A DNA stretch of 52,662 bases from JBDNJM01 sp041687755. Its GTDB lineage: Bacteria > Planctomycetota > UBA1135 > GCA-002686595. The stretch spans positions 1 through 52,662 of the forward strand of contig JBDNJM010000125.1 of assembly GCA_041687755.1 (NCBI GenBank), in the 5' to 3' direction. A program made the translations under genes and the position numbers. Under the pieces are notes generated by a model. That model did no database searches. It was not told the origin of the DNA and saw nothing but the letters and a program-made list of their open reading frames with translations. Below are positions 16,333 through 25,578 of the stretch, piece by piece; position 1 is the first letter of the stretch; each line of letters opens with the position of its first letter.

Positions 16333-17432
16333 AACGTAATGACAGAGCGCACGCCGTCCTGAGCATGCATCAGGTCGAAGCCCTTGTTGACCTCGTCCAA
16401 GGTCAAGCGGTGGCTGATGAAACCGTCGAGGTCGATTTTGCCGTCCATGTACATGCGCGTCAGCTCGGGCACGTGCGTGCGGCCCTTGGCGCCGCCGAAG
16501 CTGGCGCCCTGCACCGTCCGGCCGGTGATCAGCATCCGCGGCACGATCTCGAGCTTCTCGCCCTTGCCGGCGACGCCGAGCATCGTCGCGAGGCCCCAGC
16601 CCATGCGCGCGGCCTCGACTGCCGTGCCCATCACGCTGACCAGTCCGGTGGCCTCGAAGGTGTAGTCGCAGCCCATGCCGCCGGTCATGGCCAAGATGCG
16701 CTCTAGGTCGTCGTCGCCCGCCCGCAGGAGGTCGGTCGCGCCGTAGCGCTGGGCCCACTCGAGCCGATCAGCGGACAGGTCCACGGCAATAATGCGCTCC
16801 GCACCCTGGAGCTTCGCGCCCAGAATCGCGCCCAGTCCCACCATGCCCGCGCCAAACACGGCAACGGTGCTGCCGGCCTCGACCTTCGCCTTGTACAGCG
16901 CGGCCGCGATGCCCGTGGTCGCCCCGCAGGCGAGCAGGCAGACCGCTTCGAGACTCGCGGCGGGATCGACCTTCGCCAGCGCGATTTCGGGCATCACCGT
17001 GTACTCGGCGAACGTGCTCGTCCCCATGAAGTGGCGAATCGGCTCGCCGCCGCGGCTCAGGCGGGTCGTCCCGTCGGGCAAGAAGCCTTGCCCCTGCTGC
17101 TCACGGATCGAAGTGCAAATGTTCGTCTTGCCACTCTCGCAGTGATTGCAGACCCGGCACTCGGGGCTGAACAAGGTCACGACGTGATCGCCCTTCTTCA
17201 GATCGCTGACGCCGGGGCCAACCTCGACGACAACCCCCGCACCCTCGTGACCGAGGACGGTCGGCGCGTACCCGGAAGGGTCCACGCCGGACGCCGTGTA
17301 CATATCCGTATGGCAAACCCCGCAGGCCTTGAGCTCAACCAACACCTCGCCTTCGCGCGGCGGAGCGAGATCGACCTCTTGGACGACGAGGGGCTGGCCG
17401 AATTCTTCCAGGACGGCGGCGCGCATTTTCAT
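16329..17432 (-). CDS. Class III zinc alcohol dehydrogenase / S-(hydroxymethyl)glutathione dehydrogenase-like
   Basis: 367 residues from ATG 17432 (MKMRAAVLEEFG). Catalytic zinc ligands are visible in ACGVCHTD and GHEGAG. Structural zinc Cys residues are in CRVCNHCESGKTNIC. The region REQQGQGFLPDGTTR and MGTSTFAEYTV is specific to class III (FrmA/AdhC) enzymes. The NAD-binding motif is VFGAGMVGLGA, and Asp in IAVDLSADR indicates NAD preference. The enzyme oxidises formaldehyde-thiol adducts and other alcohols. The family is usually 369-375 residues, so it is full length. The start is confirmed by that alignment; a much longer antisense frame upstream overlaps the S9 peptidase gene and is not real. 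Whether the thiol is glutathione is not known for this organism. Confidence 0.9.
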   Translation of the reverse strand: MKMRAAVLEEFGQPLVVQEVDLAPPREGEVLVELKACGVCHTDMYTASGVDPSGYAPTVLGHEGAGVVVEVGPGVSDLKKGDHVVTLFSPECRVCNHCESGKTNICTSIREQQGQGFLPDGTTRLSRGGEPIRHFMGTSTFAEYTVMPEIALAKVDPAASLEAVCLLACGATTGIAAALYKAKVEAGSTVAVFGAGMVGLGAILGAKLQGAERIIAVDLSADRLEWAQRYGATDLLRAGDDDLERILAMTGGMGCDYTFEATGLVSVMGTAVEAARMGWGLATMLGVAGKGEKLEIVPRMLITGRTVQGASFGGAKGRTHVPELTRMYMDGKIDLDGFISHRLTLDEVNKGFDLMHAQDGVRSVITF

Positions 17433-17668
17433 GGGTCTTCGCTGGCCCCAGAGTGCTGAGTGCCGAGTCGGTGGGTAAGGATTGGGGTCTCGTGACGGCC
17501 CGGCGTTCACCGGACCCGCCAAGCCGAGGAAGAGCCGCATGTCTCCGCGCACGCCCCCGGCGAAGGGAAGTCTAGCGACACGGCGGGCGAGTGAAAGTCC
17601 GCTACTCTGCAGCCCGCGTCCATACCCTCTCCGGCCATCCCCCCCCGGCCGCGCTTCTCGGACGCACT

Positions 17669-17716
17669 CCCCGGCTGCCTCCCCGGCTGCCTCCCCGGCC
17701 GCTTCCCCGGCCGCTT
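17669..17716 (+). repeat. Four 12-bp C-rich tandem repeats upstream of the S9 peptidase gene
   Basis: Units CCCCGGCTGCCT (twice) and CCCCGGCCGCTT (twice) lie in the 327-bp divergent region between 17432 and 17760, followed by more C-rich sequence. No clear promoter box is visible nearby. The region must hold promoters for both divergent genes. Confidence 0.7.
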
Positions 17717-17759
17717 CCCCCTCCCCGCCCCTCCCCTCCGGGCCAATCCCGACAACGAC

Positions 17760-20700
17760 ATGGTCCTGTTCACAGCGCTCCTGCTGAGCACTCCTCTCCT
17801 GCAGGAGGCGCCGCGGCTCGCCGAGCCGCGCGACTTCGAGCAGTTCGCGGTTCAGCGCGCGCTCGAGATCTCGCCCGACGGAGCGTACGTCGCCCAGGGG
17901 CTGTCCCGAGACTCCGGACGGGTCGAGCTGCTGCTCGATTCGGTCGCGGGGGAAGCCTCGGAGACCTTCAAGCAGGCCTCGGGCTTCGAGTTCAGCCGGG
18001 ACTCCCGCTTCCTGGCGTGGAGCATCGTTCCTGACCCCGATGCCGACGACGACGACGGCCCGCCGAAGCGCGGGCTCGGCCTGCTCAACCTGGACGCGTG
18101 GAGCTCGGCCATGGCGGAGCGCGCGGGCGAGGAATCGGAATCGGACGTGGACGTGGACGTGGACGTGGACGTGGACGTGGACGAGGACGAGGACGAGGAC
18201 ACTGAGGAAGAGTCCGACGAACCGAGCGAGACCCCGTGGCTCGAGACGTTCGACGAGGTGCAGAGCTGGTCGCTCAACGAGACCGGCACGCACCTGTGGA
18301 TCACGCGCTCCAGCGGCGAAGACGAGCGCGGCGACGACGGGCTCGTACGCGACCTCAGCAGCGGCCTGGAGCTGCCCTTCGGGTCGGTCTCGGAGGCCGC
18401 CTGGAGCGACGACGGGCGCTTTCTCGCGCTGTGCATCCAAGCGCTCGAAGATCGCGGCAATGGACTGCTGCTGTTCGACACGGCCTCCAACCGCATCGAG
18501 GCGCTCGACAGCGAAGACGCCCTCTACAAGGGCCTCGAGTGGCGCCGCGACGCCTACGACCTGGCCGCGATGCGCGAACTTGAGCACGAGGACGACGAGG
18601 ACACAAGCCACGTCGTGCTGGCCTACACCGGGCTGGGCGGGCCGGACGCGAAAACCTACGTGCACGACCCTCGCGAGGACGCTGAGGACGCCGCGGATCG
18701 GCGCGTCGTAGACTGGGTCGGCGTGAGCTGGGCGCAGGAAGGCGACAAGGTCCACTTCGGACGCGCGGACTGGGAGGTGAAGCCGGAGGCGCTCAGCCCG
18801 GATGAAGATGAAGACGAAGATGAAGAGGACCAGGGCACGGAGGACTCTAGCGAGGCCTCCGACGACAGCACGGACGAGCTGGAAAGCGCGGACAGCCGCG
18901 AGGCCGAGCCCGCTGACGTGGCAACGGATGGCGATGACTCGGAGGACGCAGAGGGCGCAGAGGGCGCAGAGGGCCAAGACGAGGACGAGGACGAAGAGGA
19001 GCCCAAGTCCCTCAAGGACAGCGTGGAGGATCCCGCCGGCGTCGAGGTTTGGCACGCGCAAGACATCGAGGTCCAGCCGCTGCAGAAAAACCAACTGGAG
19101 GACGCCGAGCAGCGCTGCGTGGTCGCAGCCTGGCACCTGGATCGCGACGAGCTGATCGACCTCGGTGGCGCGGAGCACGAAGGCGTGGAGATGTTCGACC
19201 GCGGCGCCTACGCCGTCGTCTCCGATGCCGCGCCGTACCTCAAGGAGCAGCGCTTCGGCCCGACGCTCGTCGACCTCCACCGCGTGGACCTCGCCACCGG
19301 CGAGCGGGCCGCCCTGGTCGAGCGCGTTAAGCAGTGGTTCGTCAGCGACCCGAACGGTGGCTACCTGCTCTACGTGGCCGACGGCCAGGTCCGCTCCATC
19401 GAGCTGGCGACGCTCAAGGACCTCAGCCTCACCCGCGACCTCGGGCCCAGCTTCCTCGACACCGAGGACAGCACCCTGACCGATGAGAAGGGCCTCTACG
19501 CCGCACCAGACTGGGCGACCGACTCGAGCTTCGTCCTGCTGTACGACCGCTACGACGTATGGAGCGCGGCCCCGGACGCCAGCTCCGTGACGCGCCTCAG
19601 CAACGGGGCGGACGAGCAGTTGCGCTACCGCAGGCGACGCGTCGACGACGACCTGCGCGGCAACGCGGACGCGATGAGCCCCAACTGGTTCCGGATCTAT
19701 GGAGACCGCACCAAACGCAGCGCCCTCGCCCGACTGGACCGGGACGGCACCTGGGTCCAAATGCCCCAACGCGACGCCTCGGTCCGCACCCTGCGCCAGG
19801 CGGAAGATTCAAAAACCCTCGCCTACACGGTCGAGCGCTTCAACGACCCCGTGGACACCTTCATGAGCGGAGCGGACTTCGGCAACGAGCTCCAGGTCGG
19901 CAGCACGCATCCCGAGTTCGAGTCCTTCCGTTGGGGCCGCTCAGAGCTCGTGGAGTTCGAGTCCGCGGGCGGCGACGCGCTCCAGGGCGCGCTGTTCTAC
20001 CCGGCCAACTACGAGCCGGGCACCCAGTACCCGATGGTCGTCTACATCTACGAGCTGCGCAGTCAGGTCCTGAACCAGTGGGACGCCCCCAGCGAGCGCA
20101 ACGCGTATGACACGGCCGCCTTCACCCAGGGTGGCTACTTCGTGTTCCAGCCCGACATCGTCTACCGCGCCCAGAACCCGGGGCTCTCGGCGATCGACTG
20201 CGTCGTTCCGGCCGTCGAAGCCGTCCTCGAACGCGGCGACGTCGACCCCGATCGCGTCGGACTCGTCGGCCACTCCTGGGGCGCGTACCAGACGGCGTTC
20301 ATCGTGACCCACACCGACGTGTTCGCGGCCGGGGTGGCTGGCGCCCCGCTCACGAACATGATCAGCATGTCGATGAGCATGTACTGGAACTGGGGCCAAT
20401 CCGACACGTGGATCTTCCACGAGAGCCAGGGCCGCATGGATAAGCCGTTTTGGGAAGACCTCGACACCTATGTCGCGAACTCCCCCATTTTCGGCATGGA
20501 GACCTGGAACAAGCCGCTGCTGGTGACCTTCGGCGATGACGACGGCGCCGTCGACTGGCAGCAGGGCATCGAGTTCTACAACGCGGCGCGCCTGGCCCAG
20601 AAGCCGCTCGTGATGCTCGTCTACCCCGGCGAGAACCATGGCCTGGCCAAGAAGCCGAACCAGATCGACTACCGCTACCGCGTGCGCGCCTGGTTCGATC

Positions 20701-20810
20701 ACTACCTCCAGGGCGCCGAACCGGAAGCCTGGATCACCGAAGGGCAGAGCCACCTCGATCGCACGCGCGAGCTGCGCGCCCTGGAGCGCGAGCAGGACGA
20801 GGGGGAGTAG
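17760..20810 (+). CDS. S9-family (prolyl oligopeptidase-like) secreted serine peptidase with acidic inserts
   Basis: 1016 residues. The first 18 residues are a signal-like hydrophobic start. A beta-propeller region of about 650 residues is followed by an alpha/beta-hydrolase domain from about 720. The nucleophile elbow is GHSWGAYQ (Ser in GHSWG), the acid is in FGDDDGAVDW and the His in GENHGL, so the triad is complete. Two acidic inserts stand out: VDVDVDVDVDVDEDEDED near residue 130, encoded by a GTGGAC microsatellite, and a Asp/Glu/Ser-rich stretch of about 70 residues near 345-415. The serine is in GHSWGA rather than GGSYGG. The second S9 peptidase in the window has a similar but smaller acidic insert. 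Probably periplasmic or extracellular protein degradation. Confidence 0.88.
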   Translation: MVLFTALLLSTPLLQEAPRLAEPRDFEQFAVQRALEISPDGAYVAQGLSRDSGRVELLLDSVAGEASETFKQASGFEFSRDSRFLAWSIVPDPDADDDDGPPKRGLGLLNLDAWSSAMAERAGEESESDVDVDVDVDVDVDEDEDEDTEEESDEPSETPWLETFDEVQSWSLNETGTHLWITRSSGEDERGDDGLVRDLSSGLELPFGSVSEAAWSDDGRFLALCIQALEDRGNGLLLFDTASNRIEALDSEDALYKGLEWRRDAYDLAAMRELEHEDDEDTSHVVLAYTGLGGPDAKTYVHDPREDAEDAADRRVVDWVGVSWAQEGDKVHFGRADWEVKPEALSPDEDEDEDEEDQGTEDSSEASDDSTDELESADSREAEPADVATDGDDSEDAEGAEGAEGQDEDEDEEEPKSLKDSVEDPAGVEVWHAQDIEVQPLQKNQLEDAEQRCVVAAWHLDRDELIDLGGAEHEGVEMFDRGAYAVVSDAAPYLKEQRFGPTLVDLHRVDLATGERAALVERVKQWFVSDPNGGYLLYVADGQVRSIELATLKDLSLTRDLGPSFLDTEDSTLTDEKGLYAAPDWATDSSFVLLYDRYDVWSAAPDASSVTRLSNGADEQLRYRRRRVDDDLRGNADAMSPNWFRIYGDRTKRSALARLDRDGTWVQMPQRDASVRTLRQAEDSKTLAYTVERFNDPVDTFMSGADFGNELQVGSTHPEFESFRWGRSELVEFESAGGDALQGALFYPANYEPGTQYPMVVYIYELRSQVLNQWDAPSERNAYDTAAFTQGGYFVFQPDIVYRAQNPGLSAIDCVVPAVEAVLERGDVDPDRVGLVGHSWGAYQTAFIVTHTDVFAAGVAGAPLTNMISMSMSMYWNWGQSDTWIFHESQGRMDKPFWEDLDTYVANSPIFGMETWNKPLLVTFGDDDGAVDWQQGIEFYNAARLAQKPLVMLVYPGENHGLAKKPNQIDYRYRVRAWFDHYLQGAEPEAWITEGQSHLDRTRELRALEREQDEGE

Positions 20811-20924
20811 CGCCGAGCCGCGGACGCGAGGGGGGTTCTGGTCGCGCTGGTAGAGTGCTGAGTGCCCCGCACGGGTTGCTGGCATCGCCGTCGGGGGCCC
20901 GCGAACTCCTCTCGCGGTCACCCC

Positions 20925-23080
20925 ATGCTCAATATCGCCGGCCTCGCGCTTCCACTTACTTTGGCCTTTCCGCAGGCCGACCTGCTTGTCGAGTCTGATT
21001 CGACGGACCCGAACGTCTTTGCCACGATCCAAGGCGCCGTCGACCCCGCGGCGCCGGGCGCGACGAGCCACGTGAGGCCCGGGGAGTACGGGTCGGTTGC
21101 TCTCCAGGGCAAGCCCGTCAGCATCGTTGGACTGCCCGACGAACTGGGCGTCTTTCCGACCCTCGCTGAAGTGGCGGTGGTGGATGTCTCCCAGGGGCAA
21201 GTTGTGCTTCAGGACCTCGTCCCGGGCGAGGGGGTCTGGACCTTCGAGAACTGTCCGATCTCCGTTGTGGTGGAGCGTGTCTCTGTCCGCCGCTTCGAAG
21301 CCACGGGCGTGGAGCAACTCGTCCTGGTGGACTGTGCGGCCTCGGGCGGCACGGAGGTGACCGACTCCGGGTTCAGCGGCTGGGACCTGGACCTGCGCTC
21401 GGACTCCGCTTTGCGCCCCGCACTCAACTCGATCGGGAGCACCGTCTACCTGCCTCAAAGCACGGTCGCCGGCGTGGACGGCGGTGGCGGCGGTGGCGGC
21501 GCCAACGGAGGCCCGATCTTCGGGTTCTGCAGCAACGGCGGTGCGGGCGGCATCGGGATGCGACTCGAGAACTCCACCGCCAGCACGCTTCAGACCTCGA
21601 TCACCGGAGGCCAAGGCGGTCCGGCCTGGACCCCGTCTGGCGGCTTCCCGCCGTGCTCGCCAGGCGCGAGCGCGCCCGCCGTCGCGGGCACGGGCTGGAC
21701 ACCGCTGCCGCCGGCGGCGGACGAGCACCGACTCCTTGCGCCGGCCGTCGCCCAAGCTCCCCAGCCCCTCGCTCTGCAGTCCGTCGGGATCCCAGGGGAG
21801 GCAGTCTTCCGGCTCTATTCGTCCGCAACCGCCCCCGCTCTGTTCTTGGAGTGGCGCGGGGTCCTGCTGCCCTCAGTGACGAGTCTCGGATTCTTGTACG
21901 CGGGCGTCACGCCCAGCACCGGGCAGCTGGACCTCTCCTACGCCGTCGGCGTTTCGGCGGGCCTCGATGCTCTGTTTCTCGTTGCCCAGACGGCCCACGT
22001 CGATCCGCTGCTGCCCGGTTCTGAAGTCTTGGGATCCCCCACTCAGCTGCGCCTCGTTTCTGAGGCGACGCCGCTCATCGACTGCAACGCGAACGGAATT
22101 TCCGATCTGTTAGACATCTCGAGCGACACCAGCCTGGACCTGAACGCTGATCTACGTCCCGACGATTGCGATCAGGTCCTGCGCATCCCCGCGGACGTGC
22201 CCGATCTGGCCACAGCGGTCGGCCCGCTCGTCGACGGCGGCGAAATCATCATCGCCCCGGGCTTCTAATGGGGCCCCGGCTTCCGCCAGTTGGTGATCCA
22301 AGGGCTGGAGGGCATCGTCATCCGCGGCGAACCCAACTCGCTCACCTACATCGATCTGGAGCTCGCCGGGAGCGCGCTGGTGATCGATGAATCAGAAGTC
22401 ACGCTTCCATCTCTCACCTTCGCCGGCGGCTCCGGAGCGCACCCACAGCCCTACAAGGTCTATGGCGGCGGTGCCTTTTGTTGCCTAAATTTCAAGCTGA
22501 CGGCTGAGCGCTGCACGTTCTTCTTGAACCTGAACACCTCGGGCCGATCGGGCGGGGCGATCTTCCATAGGGACTCCCTTCTTCCATAGGGACTCCCTTC
22601 CGCAGTTCGGTGGCAAGTCCTTGAATTGATCGACTGCAGCTTCCTCCGCAACTCCACCCTGCTCACCGGGGAAGCGATCGAACTGATCAATGCACTCAAC
22701 GGGACTTCGGCCGTGGCCCTGGCCCGCTTCGATCGCTGTGTGTTCGAAGCCAACTCTTGCTTGCACACGGTCGGAGCGGCGATCCCCGGACGCGGCGGTG
22801 GCACGCTCGACCTCGACGATTCCCTTTTCTCGAGCGCCCCCCCGACGTCTCCACCTTCACGTTCAACCCGATCCTGGTGCTAGGGCCGGACCTGATCGTC
22901 GGCGATCCCTTGTTCGTGTCCTCGGCCTAGCTGGACTATCGCCTGCTGCCGGGCTCGCCCTGCATCGACGCAGGTGACCCGGCGTTCGTCCCCCAGCCCG
23001 CCGAGACCGACCTGGGCGGAACACCTTGAGTTCAGGGCCCCGTTGTCGACCAGGGGGCCTTTGGGCAACCCGCCGGCTAG
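20925..23080 (+). pseudogene. Decayed secreted beta-helix protein with dockerin-like tail motif
   Basis: From ATG 20925 the frame is open for 447 residues. It starts with a signal peptide (LALPLTLAFPQA), then a beta-helix-like part with a glycine-rich stretch, a recurring C-terminal-type module, and DCNANGISDLLDIS ... LRPDDC. At 22266 there is an in-frame TAA directly after IIIAPGF. The same frame continues as beta-helix sequence (IQGLEGIVIRGEPNSLTYIDLEL in part: GLEGIVIRGEP). A TAG arises at 22587 within a 19-bp tandem duplication. The frame shifts at a C7 run (22837-22843), and TAG at 22928 interrupts FVSSA / LDYRLLPGSPCIDAGDP. The last motif marks planctomycete right-handed beta-helix proteins. 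At least four lesions make this a pseudogene rather than a single sequencing error. Confidence 0.75.
22561..22598 (+). repeat. 19-bp tandem duplication inside the pseudogene
   Basis: Two identical 19-bp units (TCTTCCATAGGGACTCCCT) are adjacent at 22561-22579 and 22580-22598. The second copy places a TAG in frame at 22587-22589. Confidence 0.85.
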
Positions 23081-23313
23081 ACGTCGGGGGCCCGCCGACG
23101 CGGGAAGGCCGTGAACACGAGACGCTCGATGCACGGAGTCCCTCCAAGGCGCCTTCGGTGCCCAGCGATAGACGCCGCTAGAACCCAATGAGCCACGGAG
23201 CCTTCCGCTAGGTAGGCCATTCAGGCTCTGTCAGAACCGCTTGCCGGCCATCGCTCGGAGAACCCCGGCAGTCCTGCCTGTTAGATGGGCGTCCAGAGGC
23301 TTAGCTTGGCGCC

Positions 23314-24807
23314 ATGGAAACGGAAAGCGCCGGCCCCCCCGCTAAGCCCGCTCGAGACCTCTCGGGCCTCTCCATCCCGGATCGAGACCGCTCTGGAGGT
23401 GGCGCGGGCCGCTGGATCAAGCGCATCGGCGTGCTGGCGGCGCTGGGCATGCTGGGCTTCTTGTTCAAGGACCGGATCCTGGGCGCCGTATCCGGGGCGC
23501 GGGCGGTCGAGGTCGAGAGCATCGTGCTCGCACAGGTTGCGGCGGAGGATCTCCTGGTTCTCGACGGCACCGCCGCCAACGGGTACGTGTTCGCATCGCG
23601 GCGGGCGGCGCTGTCGGCGGATGCGCCCGGGCGCATTGTCGAGCTGAACGTGACCGAGGGCAGCGAGATCGAGGAGGGCGAGGTCGTTGCGCGGCTGTAC
23701 TTCGAAGAGGCGGCCGCGGAGCTGGAGCAGGCCCGGGCCCAGGTGGGGACGGCCGAGCGAGAGGTCGAGCGCGCCCGGGCGCAGCTCACCGCCGCCGAGG
23801 CGGATGTGCCGCGGCTTGAGCGGGCGGTGGACGGCGCGAGCGCTGCGGTGCAGGCGCGTACGGCCGCGATCTCTGCGGCTGAGGCGCGGCTCGAACTGGC
23901 GCGACTGCAGCTCGAGCGCGTGCAGCCGCTGGTGCAGTCCCAGGTCCGGCCCCAGACCGACCTCGACCAGGCGCGCGCCACGCTCGACGCGGCCCAGGCG
24001 GATCTCGAGGCGGCGCGTGCGGACCACTTGGCCGCCGAGGCGCGGCTGCTGGAGTCGCGCGGGGCCGTGGACGCGTGGCTGGGACAGGTCGAGGTCACGC
24101 GCACCGGCATCCCCTTCGCCGAGGCCCAGGTCGTCGTCGCCCAGGCGGCGCTCGCGGGCTCTGAGGCGCGCTACGAGAAGACGTTCGTCCGGGCGCCCTT
24201 CAGCGGGATCGTGGTGCTCAAGGACGCGGAGATCGGAGAGGTCGTCAGCCCCAACAGCCAGGGCGGCTCGAACGCCCGCGGGTCGGTCGCCACGATGGTC
24301 GACCGCGCCAGCCTCGAGGTGCAGGCGGAGGTGCCCGAGACTAGCCTGGCCGCGGTGCGCGTCGGCGGTCTGGCGCGTGTGTTCCTCGACGCCTATCCGG
24401 AGGCGCCCTACGAGGCGCGCGTCGATCGCATCTGGCCGACCGCCAACCGTCAGAAGGCCACCGTCGAGGTCCGCGTCGCGTTCGAGCAGCCCGACGCCCA
24501 GCTGCGCCCGGAAATGGGCGTGCGCGTGGTGTTCCTTGACCCGGAGCTGGACGCGGCCGGGCTCGAGGAGGCGCGCCAGCGCGGCGACGTGCTGCTCGTG
24601 CCCGATTCCGCCGTGGTCGAGCGAGACGACGCGCGCGGCGTGTTCGTGGTGCGCGAAGGCCTAGCTGAGTTCTTGACCTGCACCTTCGGGGAGCAGCGCG
24701 CCGGCCAGACGCTCGTGGAGTCCGGAGTTGCCGCCGGCGAGCGCGTCGTCCTCGATCCGCCCGAGGCGCTCGAGTCCGGTGCCGCCGTCCGCGCAGGCGA
24801 CGCGTGA
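23314..24807 (+). CDS. HlyD/MacA-like periplasmic adaptor protein of an ABC or RND efflux system
   Basis: 497 residues. One membrane helix near residues 38-55 (VLAALGMLGFLF) anchors the protein. Next comes a lipoyl half (GRIVELNVTEGSEIEEGEVV in part: EGSEIEEGEVVARL), then a long coiled coil rich in Ala, Arg and Glu (about 125-270). A second lipoyl half (FVRAPFSGIVVLKDAEIGE in part: RAPFSGIVV) and beta-barrel domains follow. Directly downstream lie an ABC ATPase (10 bases away) and two FtsX-type permeases, so this is the adaptor of a MacAB-like exporter. The start ATG at 23314 follows a decayed gene, so the operon's own promoter probably lies in 23081-23313. Confidence 0.85.
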   Translation: METESAGPPAKPARDLSGLSIPDRDRSGGGAGRWIKRIGVLAALGMLGFLFKDRILGAVSGARAVEVESIVLAQVAAEDLLVLDGTAANGYVFASRRAALSADAPGRIVELNVTEGSEIEEGEVVARLYFEEAAAELEQARAQVGTAEREVERARAQLTAAEADVPRLERAVDGASAAVQARTAAISAAEARLELARLQLERVQPLVQSQVRPQTDLDQARATLDAAQADLEAARADHLAAEARLLESRGAVDAWLGQVEVTRTGIPFAEAQVVVAQAALAGSEARYEKTFVRAPFSGIVVLKDAEIGEVVSPNSQGGSNARGSVATMVDRASLEVQAEVPETSLAAVRVGGLARVFLDAYPEAPYEARVDRIWPTANRQKATVEVRVAFEQPDAQLRPEMGVRVVFLDPELDAAGLEEARQRGDVLLVPDSAVVERDDARGVFVVREGLAEFLTCTFGEQRAGQTLVESGVAAGERVVLDPPEALESGAAVRAGDA

Positions 24808-24817
24808 GGCCCTCGCG

Positions 24818-25558
24818 ATGACGGCTCCCGACGACAGCGCGATCATCGACGTCCGCGGCGTGACCAAGATCTACCGTCGCGGCGGCGAGACTCTGGTGGT
24901 GCTCGATGCCCTCGACCTGCACATCCCGCGCGGAGGCTTCGTCGCTCTCATGGGGCCCTCGGGGTCCGGCAAGTCCACGCTGCTGAACCTGATCGGCGGG
25001 CTCGATCGCGGCGACGCCGGATCGGTGCGCGTGTGCGGTTCGGAGCTCACTCAGTTGTCGACGGGCAAGCTCGCCGACTGGCGCGCCGCCCACGTCGGCT
25101 TCGTGTTCCAGGGCTTTAATCTGCTGCCCGTGCTGAACGCCCAGAGCAACGTCGAGCTGCCGCTGCTGTTGACCCGCCTCTCGCGCGGCGACCGCAAGCG
25201 CCGGGCCCGCGCCGCCCTGGCCCTCGTGGGCCTCGAGGATCGCCGCCGGCACCGGCCGAGCCAGCTGTCCGGCGGTCAGGAACAGCGCGTGGCGATCGCC
25301 CGCGCCCTGGTCAGCGACCCGGAGCTAATCCTGGCCGACGAGCCGACCGGCAACCTCGACCGCGAATCCGCCGACTCCGTCATGGCGCTGCTCGCCGAGC
25401 TCAACGCTGGCTCCGGCAAGACGATTCTGATGGTCACCCACGACCCGCGCGCCGCGGCGGCGGCGAGCACCGTCGTGCACCTCGACAAGGGACAGCTCGG
25501 ACGCATCGAGACCGGCGCGCAGTTCGCCGCGTCGCAGCAATCGCTGAGCGGGTCCTAG
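24818..25558 (+). CDS. ABC transporter ATPase, MacB/LolD type
   Basis: 246 residues from ATG 24818, ten bases after the adaptor stop. Walker A GPSGSGKSTLLN, Q-loop FVFQGFNLLPVL, signature LSGGQEQRVAIARAL, Walker B LILADEPTGNLD and switch MVTHDPR are all intact. The Q-loop and 'FNLLP' sequence are typical of the LolD/MacB subfamily that energises FtsX-like permeases. It serves the two permeases downstream. An earlier start in the same frame would overlap the adaptor coding end and is not used. Confidence 0.92.
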   Translation: MTAPDDSAIIDVRGVTKIYRRGGETLVVLDALDLHIPRGGFVALMGPSGSGKSTLLNLIGGLDRGDAGSVRVCGSELTQLSTGKLADWRAAHVGFVFQGFNLLPVLNAQSNVELPLLLTRLSRGDRKRRARAALALVGLEDRRRHRPSQLSGGQEQRVAIARALVSDPELILADEPTGNLDRESADSVMALLAELNAGSGKTILMVTHDPRAAAAASTVVHLDKGQLGRIETGAQFAASQQSLSGS

Positions 25559-25578
25559 GGACTCAACGGTCGCCCCCC

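Noticed and set aside
16329..19769. 1146-residue minus-strand frame
   Set aside because: Only the part up to 17432 is the dehydrogenase. The rest is antisense to the S9 peptidase and reflects GC-rich codon bias.
19941..21755. 604-residue minus-strand frame
   Set aside because: Antisense to the S9 peptidase and the beta-helix pseudogene, no domain.
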